Assembly (NCBI GenBank): GCA_016185425.1
Contig: JACPNQ010000009.1
Location: 1-64,000, forward strand
Reading direction: 5' to 3'
From: Acidobacteriota bacterium
GTDB lineage: Bacteria; Acidobacteriota; Terriglobia; Bryobacterales; Bryobacteraceae
Length of the DNA: 64,000 nt
Numbering within the stretch: position 1 is the stretch's first letter; each line of letters starts with the position of its first letter. Shown piece by piece: positions 41,695 to 49,998 of this stretch. The notes beneath the pieces were generated by a model. That model was not told the DNA's origin. It ran no database searches and saw only the letters and a list, made by a program, of their open reading frames with translations. The position numbers were made by a program, and so were the translations under genes.

Positions 41695-43164
41695 ATGCTT
41701 GTGCCGGGAAATCCAGAAGCGGATGAGCGGATCAGGCGAGCGTTGGAAGCTGTCCTTGCGACACCGCTGTTCCAACGCGCCGAGAAGCAGAGCGCGTTCC
41801 TCCGCTATGTCATCGAAAAACACCTGGCTGGCGAATCGGCATCGATCAAGGAATATGAGATCGGCACCAAGGTCTATCACCGCAGCGATTCCTACGACCC
41901 GCGCGAAGACCCGATCGTTCGAGTGGAAGCATCCCGGTTGCGAGCGCGGCTGCGGGAGTATTATGACACCACCGGAAAGAACGATCCGGTCAGGATCGAG
42001 CTCCCAAAGGGCACGTATATACCCACTTTTGACGGTGTTTTAGCATCAAAAACAACACAAAATGATGCAATTTTGCCCCCTTTCGCACCTGTTTTGGCGC
42101 AGCCTGACCGGCGAGTCTGGTATCTTCTGGCTGGCGTCGTTGTCGTCGCCGGGATCGGTTATTGGCAGTTTACCGACCGGGCGCAACGCGCCGCCGAGGT
42201 ACGGAAGGCTTCGCGAAGGACCTTCCAAAAAGCTTCCGACCTGCACGCGCAGATGACACCCGCGGCCATCAAGGAAGCTCGCTTGCTGCATGAGGCGATT
42301 CTCCGGTCCGATCCCGACTGGGCGACCGCTCACTCCGGCTTGTCCCACACCTACATCTCCCTGATTTCGGTGGGCGGCGCTAGACGCGATGATTTGGGCA
42401 AAACGGCATTGGCAGAGGCCCGGCGTTCGTTGGAATTGGACCCGCACCTGGCGGATGGGTTCGCGGCGCTCGTCCGCTATTACCGCGATATCGAAATGGA
42501 CTTCGGCAGTGTGGAGAGTGTATGCCGCACCGCACTGGAAAAGGCACCCGATCCGTTTCAGATACTCGCGAACTGCGCACCAGTGCAAAGCATTCGCGGC
42601 AATCACGAAATTGCCGAGCTCTGGGCGCGGGACGCCGTCCGCATCCGGCCTCGCTGGAGCGAGACCTGGTCCGTGCAGGCGTTTGTGTTGTGGCGCGCGG
42701 GGAGAGGCGCGGAAGCAGTGGCTCCCGCGCGAAAAGCCATCGAGGTCGATCCGAAATGCATCGGGGCACGTGCCATTCTGGCAATGATTGCGGTCGATAA
42801 AGATGAGTTGGAAGAAGCGATGCGGGTGATGGAAGAGGGGCTGCCTTCGAGCGGAATCGACCGCGAGGAGTGGTACGCGTATCGAGGCTACGTCGCGGCG
42901 CTCTCGGGGATGAAGAGCGAAGCGGCGCGCATGTATGAGGCGCTCGAGCAACGGTCGCAGACACACATCGTTTCGCCGATATCGTTTGCACGGATACGCA
43001 TGGGAGAGCGGAACACGGAGGCGGCGTTGACGCTGATCGAAGAGGCTGTGCGGCGGCGTGACGTCGAAGCGGCGATGTTCATTACTTCTCCCGAAGCACT
43101 GCCCATTCGAAATAATCCGCGTTACCGGGCTGCCGCGCGCGCGCTTGGAGTGCGGACCTTCTAA
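41695..43164 (+). CDS. Membrane protein with DNA-binding-like N-terminus and TPR C-terminus
   Basis: About 489 residues from the ATG at 41695. The N-terminal 115 residues ('ADERIRRALEAVLATPLFQR', 'SFLRYVIEKHLAG'-like, 'EDPIVRVEASRLRARLREYY', 'IELPKGTYIPTF') match a domain common in Acidobacteria and related adenylate-cyclase/TPR proteins that resembles winged-helix CadC folds. A single helix follows ('VWYLLAGVVVVAGIGYW'), then TPR repeats to the end. The plan recalls CadC-type membrane regulators, but DNA binding is not proven. Its stop codon overlaps that of the convergent dehydrogenase in a CTAA palindrome. Confidence 0.72.
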   Translation: MLVPGNPEADERIRRALEAVLATPLFQRAEKQSAFLRYVIEKHLAGESASIKEYEIGTKVYHRSDSYDPREDPIVRVEASRLRARLREYYDTTGKNDPVRIELPKGTYIPTFDGVLASKTTQNDAILPPFAPVLAQPDRRVWYLLAGVVVVAGIGYWQFTDRAQRAAEVRKASRRTFQKASDLHAQMTPAAIKEARLLHEAILRSDPDWATAHSGLSHTYISLISVGGARRDDLGKTALAEARRSLELDPHLADGFAALVRYYRDIEMDFGSVESVCRTALEKAPDPFQILANCAPVQSIRGNHEIAELWARDAVRIRPRWSETWSVQAFVLWRAGRGAEAVAPARKAIEVDPKCIGARAILAMIAVDKDELEEAMRVMEEGLPSSGIDREEWYAYRGYVAALSGMKSEAARMYEALEQRSQTHIVSPISFARIRMGERNTEAALTLIEEAVRRRDVEAAMFITSPEALPIRNNPRYRAAARALGVRTF

Positions 43165-44102
43165 GGGTTCGTGAGCAGAATTTTCAGCGTGCCCTTCTCC
43201 ACGGCATGGGAGAATGCCGCGGGAGCGTCGTGGAGCGGATGGCAGCCGTGCACCATCTGTTCGACGTCGATCCGGCCCTCCTTCAGCAGCTTGAGCGCCG
43301 GGGCGAAGCGGCCGCAGCGCGAACCGAGAAGCGTAATCTCGGGCACGATGACCGCAGCCATATCGATGGCGACTTTGCCATGAACGGTCGATTTCATGAT
43401 CACCGTACCTCGCGGGCGGCACATGGAGACAGCCGTCATCAAGCCCTCGGGGCTGCCGGTGGCGTCGATGACGTAGTCAAACTGGGCGATGGGCACCTTG
43501 CCGCCAATGATCGCGCCGCGGCGCTTCACGATTTTCAGCTTGTCCCGGTGGCGGCCGAATTGATGCACGTTGATGCCATTGGCGAGCAGCACCTGGCCGA
43601 TAAGCAGGCCGAGTTTACCGTCTCCGAGCACGGCCGCCTCCCCGCCCTTGGGAATTCTCAACTGCTCCAGGATTTCGCACGCAGCGGCAATTGGTTCCAC
43701 AAAAACCGCCACCTCATCCGAAAGGTTCTTTGGAACCGCAAGCAGGTTCTCTGAGGGGAGGGTAAGATATTCCGCGAAGGCTCCCGGATGTTTGACGATG
43801 CCGAGGACAGTGCGTCTGGGGCAATGGCGGCCGAGGCCGCGCTGGCACCATGAGCACTTGCCGCAAGCGAGATTGATTTCTCCGACGACACGTTTCCCGA
43901 GCCACTCCTCCGGGCCGCTTTCGACCACACCGACGAACTCGTGGCCGGGAATGCCGCGAAACCCGTAGTAGCCGGCTTTGAGCTCCAGGTCGGTGTTGCA
44001 GATGCCGGCGGTGGTCAGGCGGATGAGCGCATGGCCTCTGGGTCTGGGTTTACGAACTTCGCGGATGGAGACTTCGCCGTTCTCGATGTGAGCAGCGATC
44101 AC
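43161..44102 (-). CDS. Zinc-dependent alcohol dehydrogenase family protein (MDR)
   Basis: 313 residues from the GTG at 44102, which forms a 4-nt GTGA overlap with the upstream gene. The catalytic zinc site is indicated by 'AGICNTDLEL' (Cys) and 'GIPGHEFVG' (His-Glu). The structural zinc lobe 'CGKCSWCQRGLGRHC' has all four cysteines. The nucleotide-binding 'AAVLGDGKLGLLIGQVL' follows. The substrate is unknown. The open frame to 44147 overlaps the helix-hairpin-helix gene and was not used. Confidence 0.9.
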   Translation of the reverse strand: MIAAHIENGEVSIREVRKPRPRGHALIRLTTAGICNTDLELKAGYYGFRGIPGHEFVGVVESGPEEWLGKRVVGEINLACGKCSWCQRGLGRHCPRRTVLGIVKHPGAFAEYLTLPSENLLAVPKNLSDEVAVFVEPIAAACEILEQLRIPKGGEAAVLGDGKLGLLIGQVLLANGINVHQFGRHRDKLKIVKRRGAIIGGKVPIAQFDYVIDATGSPEGLMTAVSMCRPRGTVIMKSTVHGKVAIDMAAVIVPEITLLGSRCGRFAPALKLLKEGRIDVEQMVHGCHPLHDAPAAFSHAVEKGTLKILLTNP

Positions 44103-44374
44103 AGCCTGCCCTCTTTGCGGAGGCGGCTCCAGTACCACCAATTGCATTTTGCCTTGGCCAGCCGGGGATCACGGGCTTGGGCGACGGCGCAGCGAAAGGT
44201 GTCGAGTACGCACGGATCCTGGCGTGAATTTGTGCGTTCGCAGAGTTCTTCGTAAAGCTTGTCGGGATTGGTCTCGGCGAGTTGGTCGACGGTGCGAATT
44301 CCGAGCAAGGCAAAGTCGGCGAGCATGGCTTTCCCTATGCCGCTGAGGTCGCCCAATTTTCGTGTCGCCTGCAT
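44099..44374 (-). CDS. Helix-hairpin-helix (Cdd1-like) small protein
   Basis: 91 residues. The segment 'LGDLSGIGKAMLADFALLGI' is a helix-hairpin-helix, and 'QLAETNPDKLYEELCER' with 'DPCVLDTFRCAVAQA' is typical of the small Cdd1/mitomycin-resistance-like family. HhH motifs bind DNA non-specifically, but the role of this family is unclear. It is translationally coupled to the dehydrogenase (GTGA overlap) and divergent from threonine synthase by 23 nt. Confidence 0.8.
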   Translation of the reverse strand: MQATRKLGDLSGIGKAMLADFALLGIRTVDQLAETNPDKLYEELCERTNSRQDPCVLDTFRCAVAQARDPRLAKAKCNWWYWSRLRKEGRL

Positions 44375-44397
44375 AGGGCGAGTATAATCGAGGATTC

Positions 44398-45705
44398 ATG
44401 CCTGCCGCGCTCGTCTGCTTCGAGCCCACCTGTCGTGCCCAATATCCCACCTCGGAAGTCATTTACAACTGCCCGAAGTGCGGGGGACTGCTCGAAGCGG
44501 CCATCGATTACGACAAAGAAGACGCCAAGTTGTGGAAGGACCGGTGGCGGAAGCGCCGGTTGACCAACGATCCGCTGGATACGAGTGGTGTTTGGCGGTA
44601 CCGGGAAATGCTGGACCTATTCGGGGGCGGTTTTGAAAACGTCGTCACGCTTCGTGAGGGCAATACGCCGTTGTTGTCCGGACCGAAGGCGGCTTCATAC
44701 GCGGGACTCGATCGGCTGGTTTTCAAGCATCAGGGGTTCAATCCGACGGGGTCATTCAAAGACAACGGAATGACGTGCGGCGTCGCGCAGGCTGTGAAGT
44801 TAGGGATGAAGCGCGTGGCGTGCGTCTCGACGGGAAACACGTCAGCGTCGATGGCGGCCTATTCGTCGGCGGCCGGGTTGGACCCGATTATCTTTATTCC
44901 CAATGGAAACATCAGTTTCGGCAAGCTGTCCCAGGCGCTCGATTACGGCGCGAAAACGCTGCAGGTGGAGGCGAACTTCGACCAGATCCTTGCGTTGGTG
45001 CGCGTGCTCGCGGAGCGGTTGGGAATCTACCTGCTGAACTCGATCAATCCGTTCCGGATCGAGGGCCAGAAGTCGATTGTGATTGAGATGATGGACCAGC
45101 GGGACTGGAAGGTGCCGGATTGGATCGTGCTGCCCGGCGGAAATCTGGGAAACACGAGCGCGTTTGGAAAGGCGCTGCGGGAGTTATTTGAGTTAGGGCT
45201 GATTGACCGGCTGCCTAAGTTGGCTGTTATTCAGGCAGCCGGGGCTTCGCCCTTTTATGACTACATCCGGCAGGAGGACCGTTCGCAATTTCCAACAGTA
45301 GAGAAGCCGGAGACGTTGGCGACGGCGATCAAGATCGGCGACCCGGTGTCTTACCCGAAGGCGCTGCACGAAGTGTTGACGACCGGCGGTGTAGTGGAGA
45401 AGGCGGCCGAGCAGGAGATTGCGGACGCTAAGGCGGTGATCGGCGCGTGCGGGATCGGAAGTGAGCCGGCGTCGGCGGCGACATTGGCCGGGTTGAAGAA
45501 GCTGGTGGCGGCGGGGACCGTGCGGCCGGACGAGGATGTGGTGGCTGTATTGACGGGGAATGTGCTGAAGGACCCGGATTACATTTATAAATATCATACG
45601 GGTCATTTGGACGATCCGCATGGGGCTCGACTGAAATCGTCGTTCGCGAATCAGCCGATTGTCGTGCCGAACGACGCGGACCGGATTGCGGCGTTATTGG
45701 GCTAA
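44398..45705 (+). CDS. thrC: Threonine synthase
   Basis: ThrC makes threonine from O-phosphohomoserine with PLP. 435 residues; the PLP lysine is Lys121 in 'NPTGSFKDNGMT'. An N-terminal zinc-ribbon-like part (C7, C12, C25, C28) is present in this subgroup. 'VSTGNTSASMAAYSSAAGL' is the phosphate-binding region. The length and motifs fit the threonine synthase class with the N-terminal ribbon. An EamA transporter follows at 6 nt, possibly an amino-acid exporter co-expressed with it. Confidence 0.92.
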   Translation: MPAALVCFEPTCRAQYPTSEVIYNCPKCGGLLEAAIDYDKEDAKLWKDRWRKRRLTNDPLDTSGVWRYREMLDLFGGGFENVVTLREGNTPLLSGPKAASYAGLDRLVFKHQGFNPTGSFKDNGMTCGVAQAVKLGMKRVACVSTGNTSASMAAYSSAAGLDPIIFIPNGNISFGKLSQALDYGAKTLQVEANFDQILALVRVLAERLGIYLLNSINPFRIEGQKSIVIEMMDQRDWKVPDWIVLPGGNLGNTSAFGKALRELFELGLIDRLPKLAVIQAAGASPFYDYIRQEDRSQFPTVEKPETLATAIKIGDPVSYPKALHEVLTTGGVVEKAAEQEIADAKAVIGACGIGSEPASAATLAGLKKLVAAGTVRPDEDVVAVLTGNVLKDPDYIYKYHTGHLDDPHGARLKSSFANQPIVVPNDADRIAALLG

Positions 45706-45711
45706 TCCTAA

Positions 45712-46563
45712 TTGAAGTCCAGCTGGTTCCTCTTAATCATTCCCGGCCTCATTTGGGGGGCGTCGTTTCTGTTTATTGCAGAAGGGCTGCGGTCGATTGG
45801 GCCGAACGGAGTGGCATTCCTGCGGATCTGCATTGGGTTTGCCACACTCGCGATGTTCCCCTCCGCGCGCAAGCCGGTCGCACGCGAGGATTGGGGGCAG
45901 GTGGCCTGGTTGGGGCTGCTCTGGTTCGCCTTTCCCCTTTCGATGTTCCCTTATGCGGAACAGCGGGTTTCCTCCGCGCTCACCGGGATGCTGAATGGCG
46001 CGAACCCCTTGTTTGCAACGCTGGTCGCTTCCTACATCGCTCGCAAGGCGCCATCGCGGGGAGTGGCCATTGGACTGGTAGTCGGGTTGGCCGGTACAGT
46101 GCTCATGGCCGTTCCGGCTCTAAACGAGGGACAGAGCAGCACCATCGGCGTCGCGATGATTGTCACCGCTTTGATCTCCTACGGCTTCGCGCTTTCTGTA
46201 GCGCGGGCCCTCCAACTGAAGTACGGGCCTGTACCGGTGATCTGGCGCGCCCAGGGGTTGGCAATCATTCTCACAGCCCCGCTGGGAATTCCGGATCTGC
46301 TTGCGGCGCAGTGGACGCCTGTGCCGCTGCTCTCGCTGCTGGCCCTCGGGGCGTTTGGCACCGCGATCGCTAATGTTGTGATGGCAAATGCGGCCGGACG
46401 ATTTGGGGCTGCGCGCGCTTCCAGCACCGCGTTCCTGATCCCCGTTGTCGCCCTTGGTTTAGGCGTCGTTCTGCGGCACGAGCAAGTCGCGTTATTGGCG
46501 GTCCTGGGCGGGATGGTTTGCTTGGCTGGGGCAGCGTTGATGAAGCGGGCGAGCAGCCACTAA
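45712..46563 (+). CDS. EamA/DMT-superfamily transporter
   Basis: A 283-residue membrane protein with ten helices in two EamA repeats ('[20 protein letters not shown]' and '[15 protein letters not shown]' with following helices). Several DMT members export amino acids, and the position 6 nt after threonine synthase suggests threonine/homoserine or a related metabolite. That is inference. The frame starts at TTG; no ATG lies near. The stop shares a CTAA palindrome with the convergent AHSA1 gene. Confidence 0.85.
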   Translation: MKSSWFLLIIPGLIWGASFLFIAEGLRSIGPNGVAFLRICIGFATLAMFPSARKPVAREDWGQVAWLGLLWFAFPLSMFPYAEQRVSSALTGMLNGANPLFATLVASYIARKAPSRGVAIGLVVGLAGTVLMAVPALNEGQSSTIGVAMIVTALISYGFALSVARALQLKYGPVPVIWRAQGLAIILTAPLGIPDLLAAQWTPVPLLSLLALGAFGTAIANVVMANAAGRFGAARASSTAFLIPVVALGLGVVLRHEQVALLAVLGGMVCLAGAALMKRASSH

Positions 46564-47027
46564 CCGATGGTCTTGGCGAGCGCGACGAGTTGATCGAGCG
46601 CCTTACCCCACCCGTCATGGAAACCCATATCAGCGTGCTTTTTGCGGGTCTCTTCGTCGCGGTGAACGGCTGTGGCGACGTAGCGCGTCCCGGCTTCGTA
46701 GGGCTGGATTGTTAGGATGCCGGTGAAGAAAGGATCCGGCGAAGGCCGGTAGCCAGGGAGTAGCGCATCCGTCCAAACCAAACGTTCGTTTGCAACTACT
46801 TCGAGGTAGCAGCCGACATTCGGAAACTCGACGCCCTCCGGCGAACGCATTACGGTCCGAAAGATGCCGCCAGGACGAAGGTCGATCTCGCAATCGGAGA
46901 CGCTCCACGGAGCCGGACAGAACCATTTCATGAGATGCTCAGGCTGGGTCCAGCATGCCCAGACGAGTTCCGGCGCAACATCTACGACGCGCTCGAGGAC
47001 AAGGTCGAGCTTGGGATCTAGTTTCAC
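46560..47027 (-). CDS. AHSA1/SRPBCC-domain protein
   Basis: 155 residues of the START/SRPBCC fold. '[20 protein letters not shown]' and '[20 protein letters not shown]' followed by '[15 protein letters not shown]' are typical of AHSA1-type proteins. The function is not defined; such proteins often accompany ArsR-type repressors. The start is GTG overlapping the ArsR stop at 47024-47027. Confidence 0.9.
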   Translation of the reverse strand: MKLDPKLDLVLERVVDVAPELVWACWTQPEHLMKWFCPAPWSVSDCEIDLRPGGIFRTVMRSPEGVEFPNVGCYLEVVANERLVWTDALLPGYRPSPDPFFTGILTIQPYEAGTRYVATAVHRDEETRKKHADMGFHDGWGKALDQLVALAKTIG

Positions 47028-47359
47028 TGCTGCTTCTCCTTCAATTCAATGAGGTAGTTGTCGAGCCGGTTGAGGCGGCGTTCCCAAAACCCGCGCTGCT
47101 CGCTCAGCCAGTCTTCGGCGATGCGGAGACGGCTTTCGGCGAGATGATAGGTGCGAACCCGCCCGATCTTCTTGGAAGTGACGAGCCCGGACTCTTCCAG
47201 CACGGCCATATGTTGGACAAATGACGGCAGGGCAATTGAGAACGGAGCGGCGAGCTCTGAGACCGACGCCGGACTGCGGCTCAGGCGCTCGAGCACCTGA
47301 CGGCGGGTGGGATCGGCGAGGGCACGGAAGACTTGGTCAACGGGCTGTGCGGCGAGCAT
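47024..47359 (-). CDS. ArsR-family winged-helix repressor
   Basis: About 111 residues from the ATG at 47359 (a GTG at 47389 is also in frame). '[20 protein letters not shown]' and '[20 protein letters not shown]' followed by '[18 protein letters not shown]' form the ArsR winged helix. No cysteine metal site is seen, so the effector is unknown. It is the first gene of the arsR-AHSA1 pair. A perfect inverted repeat (TTAGGT-N4-ACCTAA) lies 31 nt upstream of the ATG, a likely operator. Confidence 0.88.
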   Translation of the reverse strand: MLAAQPVDQVFRALADPTRRQVLERLSRSPASVSELAAPFSIALPSFVQHMAVLEESGLVTSKKIGRVRTYHLAESRLRIAEDWLSEQRGFWERRLNRLDNYLIELKEKQQ

Positions 47360-47389
47360 CGCCAGTCGAGTATAGGTCAGTTCTAACAC

Positions 47390-47405
47390 TTAGGTCAATA
47401 CCTAA
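47390..47405. promoter_or_regulatory. Inverted-repeat operator candidate between arsR and the NRAMP gene
   Basis: TTAGGT (47390-47395) and ACCTAA (47400-47405) form a perfect 6-bp inverted repeat with a 4-nt spacer. The outer half-sites match those of DtxR-type boxes, though the spacing is shorter. It sits between the divergent arsR and NRAMP-USP genes and directly before a candidate promoter (TTGATC at 47409-47414, TAAACT at 47431-47436, 16 nt apart). Confidence 0.45.
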
Positions 47406-47459
47406 CTGTTGATCCCTGCCAATCGCATGATAAACTGTAGTTAAGCTTTCGGCGAAACT

Positions 47460-49319
47460 GTGCTTCACTCCGATTCGCGATCCCTATCCGAACTGAACTC
47501 GAGTGTGCCGACGTCCGTTCCCGGTGCCTGGAAACGGCTGGCGGCGTTTGCCGGTCCGGCGTATCTGGTCTCGATCGGCTACATGGATCCCGGCAACTGG
47601 GCGACCGACCTGGAAGGCGGGTCGCGGTTCGGGTACGCGCTCCTGTGGGTGCTGGTGGTTTCAAATGCGATGGCGATTCTGCTGCAGACATTGAGCGCCC
47701 GGCTGGGCATCGTGACGCGGCGGGACTTGGCGCAGGCGTGCCGGGAGGCGTATCCCCGGCCGGTGACGCTGGCGCTTTGGGTTTTGTGCGAGATTGCGAT
47801 CGCGGCCACCGACTTGGCGGAAGTATTGGGCGCTGCGATCGCACTGAATCTATTGTTCAAGATACCGCTCTTATGGGCGGTGATGCTAACCGCGTTCGAC
47901 TCTTTCTTTATCCTTTATTTACTAAAGCTTGGCGTACGTAGATTCGAGTTAATTGTACGCGCCCTTGTCGCGGTGATCGGGATCTGTTTTGCGGTGGAGC
48001 TATTTCTCGCCAAGCCCGAGTGGGGAGCCGTGGCAAAGGGGCTGGTCCCCGCCCTGAACGACCAGAGTTTGTACATCGCCATCGGCATACTTGGAGCAAC
48101 TGTAATGCCCCACAACCTGTACCTCCACTCGTCACTAGTGCAGACCCGGCAATTCGGCGCCGGCGATGTCGAAAAACGGAAGGCATGCCGGTTTAACTTG
48201 ATCGACTCGGTTTTTGCCTTGAACGCGGCACTGCTTGTGAACGCGGCGATTCTGATTCTGGCGGCAGCGGTCTTTTACCGCAGGGGGATTGCCGTGACCC
48301 AGATTCAGCAGGCGCACCAGATGTTGAGTCCCCTCCTGGGAACCGCGATGGCAAGCGGGCTCTTTGCACTCTCCCTGCTGCTTTCCGGACAGGCATCTAC
48401 ATTAACAGGAACCCTTTCCGGACAGATAGTTATGGAAGGTTTTCTAAACCTTCGCTTGAGTCCGTGGCTGCGGCGATTAGTGACCCGGGCGCTGGCGTTG
48501 ATTCCGGCAGTCGCGGTCATATATACGATGGGCGAGAAGGAAGTCTACAACCTGCTCATTCTAAGCCAGGTGGTGTTGAGCTTGCAGTTGCCATTCGCAA
48601 TCATTCCACTTATCCGGTTAACGAGCGACCGGGAGCGGATGGGAATCTTTGCGAACGGACCGTGGTTGATCGGCTTGTCCTCGCTGGTTGCATCCGTCAT
48701 CCTTTTCCTGAATGGATGGCTCGTAAAGGTCACATTGGAAAGGTCTATGGAATCTGGAACAAACGTTTATATCGTAGTAGTTCCGGGCGTTCTCCTGACC
48801 GGTCTTCTGGTGTATCTGCTGGCGGAACCGTGGATCCGGCGCTGGACGGTAAGCGATGCGGTCACGATGCCGGCACCGGAGGTCGCGGCAGAGGGAATCC
48901 TTCCGGTGTACCGGAAGATACTCGTGCCGCTGGATCATTCCCGGTCTGACAGGGTTGCATTGCGCCATGCGGTTGCGCTGGCACGGCAGTCGGGCGCCAG
49001 GCTTATTCTGCTGCACGTCGAAGAGGGAGCGACGAGTCAAGTGTACGGGCCGCAAAGCTCGACGGCCGAGGTCGCGAGGGGGTCGGCTTATTTAAATGAA
49101 ATATCAGCCAGGCTGTTTGAACAACAAGTTACATGTGATTTATTCATCCTTCACTCGACATCGCCAGCGAAGGAAATTATTCGGTTTGCGAAAGAGGAGC
49201 AACCGGATCTGATTGTCATGGCGGCGCATGGGCACGGCAGGATCGGGGATTTCATATATGGGGAGACGATCGAGCACGTGCGGCATGGGCTGAAAATCCC
49301 GCTTTTCGTCGTACAATAG
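47460..49319 (+). CDS. NRAMP Mn/Fe transporter fused to a UspA domain
   Basis: A 619-residue fusion. Residues 1-460 are a classical MntH-type NRAMP: metal-binding DPGN at 43-46 ('SIGYMDPGNWATD') and M216-P-H ('ATVMPHNLYLHSSL') in helix 6. Residues 484-619 form a universal-stress domain ('YRKILVPLDHSRSDRVALR') with the ATP-binding 'AAHGHGRIGDFIYGETIEHV' pattern. NRAMP imports Mn2+ or Fe2+ with protons; the USP part may sense ATP and adjust transport, which is inference. Start GTG at 47460. Confidence 0.93.
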   Translation: MLHSDSRSLSELNSSVPTSVPGAWKRLAAFAGPAYLVSIGYMDPGNWATDLEGGSRFGYALLWVLVVSNAMAILLQTLSARLGIVTRRDLAQACREAYPRPVTLALWVLCEIAIAATDLAEVLGAAIALNLLFKIPLLWAVMLTAFDSFFILYLLKLGVRRFELIVRALVAVIGICFAVELFLAKPEWGAVAKGLVPALNDQSLYIAIGILGATVMPHNLYLHSSLVQTRQFGAGDVEKRKACRFNLIDSVFALNAALLVNAAILILAAAVFYRRGIAVTQIQQAHQMLSPLLGTAMASGLFALSLLLSGQASTLTGTLSGQIVMEGFLNLRLSPWLRRLVTRALALIPAVAVIYTMGEKEVYNLLILSQVVLSLQLPFAIIPLIRLTSDRERMGIFANGPWLIGLSSLVASVILFLNGWLVKVTLERSMESGTNVYIVVVPGVLLTGLLVYLLAEPWIRRWTVSDAVTMPAPEVAAEGILPVYRKILVPLDHSRSDRVALRHAVALARQSGARLILLHVEEGATSQVYGPQSSTAEVARGSAYLNEISARLFEQQVTCDLFILHSTSPAKEIIRFAKEEQPDLIVMAAHGHGRIGDFIYGETIEHVRHGLKIPLFVVQ

Positions 49320-49473
49320 AGCTTCCAAACAAGTTCACCTGAAATTGTTGCGCTCCAAGCTGTCCCACAGCGTGTGTCACCCTGCCACGGCGCTGCCCGG
49401 CACTTCCTCCGTAACTCCAACAAAACAACAGGCCACTCTCTGGCCCAGCGATTGCAGTTTCGAATCCTGTTCT

Positions 49474-49998
49474 ATGCGGCACCTGACGACGATCCTGGCG
49501 GCACTGGCGGCGACCCTCACCGGCACTACGCTCGAGAAGCTCACTTTTGACGACATGGTGGCGAAGTCGACCCAGATCGTGCGGGGCCGGATTTCGCTGA
49601 CCAACGTACAACAGCACGGACCGATCTACTACTCACACTATAAAGTGCAGGTATCGGAGCAGTACAAGGGCACGCCGGCAAAGACCATTGATGTTGTAGT
49701 ACCTGGCGGTACGATCGGCCGGAACCAGCAGACGTTCTCCGGCGTCCCCAGCTTTCCTGCCGATACCGACCTCGTGCTGTTCCTGTGGACTTCGAAATCG
49801 GGGCTGGCGCACGTCATCGGATTGTCGCAGGGTGTTTTCGAGGTAACGAAGAATACCGCGGGAGAGACGATTTTCTCGCGGGGGGCGATTCAGGAAGGGT
49901 TGGTGGATGCACGGACGGGACGTCCGGCCAACGATACCGGGATGCGTTTTACGGCCGGGGAGTTTGCGGCGCGGGTAGGCCGGGGGGCGGTGCAGTGA
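49474..49998 (+). CDS. Secreted hypothetical protein coupled to a metalloprotease
   Basis: 174 residues from the ATG at 49474. A hydrophobic start ('MRHLTTILAALAATLTG') is followed by a beta-rich domain ('STQIVRGRISLTNVQQHGPI', 'YYSHYKVQVSEQYKG', 'IDVVVPGGTIGRNQQ'). No family is recognised. Its TGA overlaps the ATG of the next gene (TGATG at 49996-50000), so the two products are probably made together; it could be an inhibitor, chaperone or substrate of the protease. The region 49320-49473 holds no further gene. Confidence 0.65.
   Translation: MRHLTTILAALAATLTGTTLEKLTFDDMVAKSTQIVRGRISLTNVQQHGPIYYSHYKVQVSEQYKGTPAKTIDVVVPGGTIGRNQQTFSGVPSFPADTDLVLFLWTSKSGLAHVIGLSQGVFEVTKNTAGETIFSRGAIQEGLVDARTGRPANDTGMRFTAGEFAARVGRGAVQ

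Noticed and set aside
42046-43422. 458-residue minus-strand frame opposite the TPR protein
   Set aside because: Arg-rich antisense shadow with no domain.
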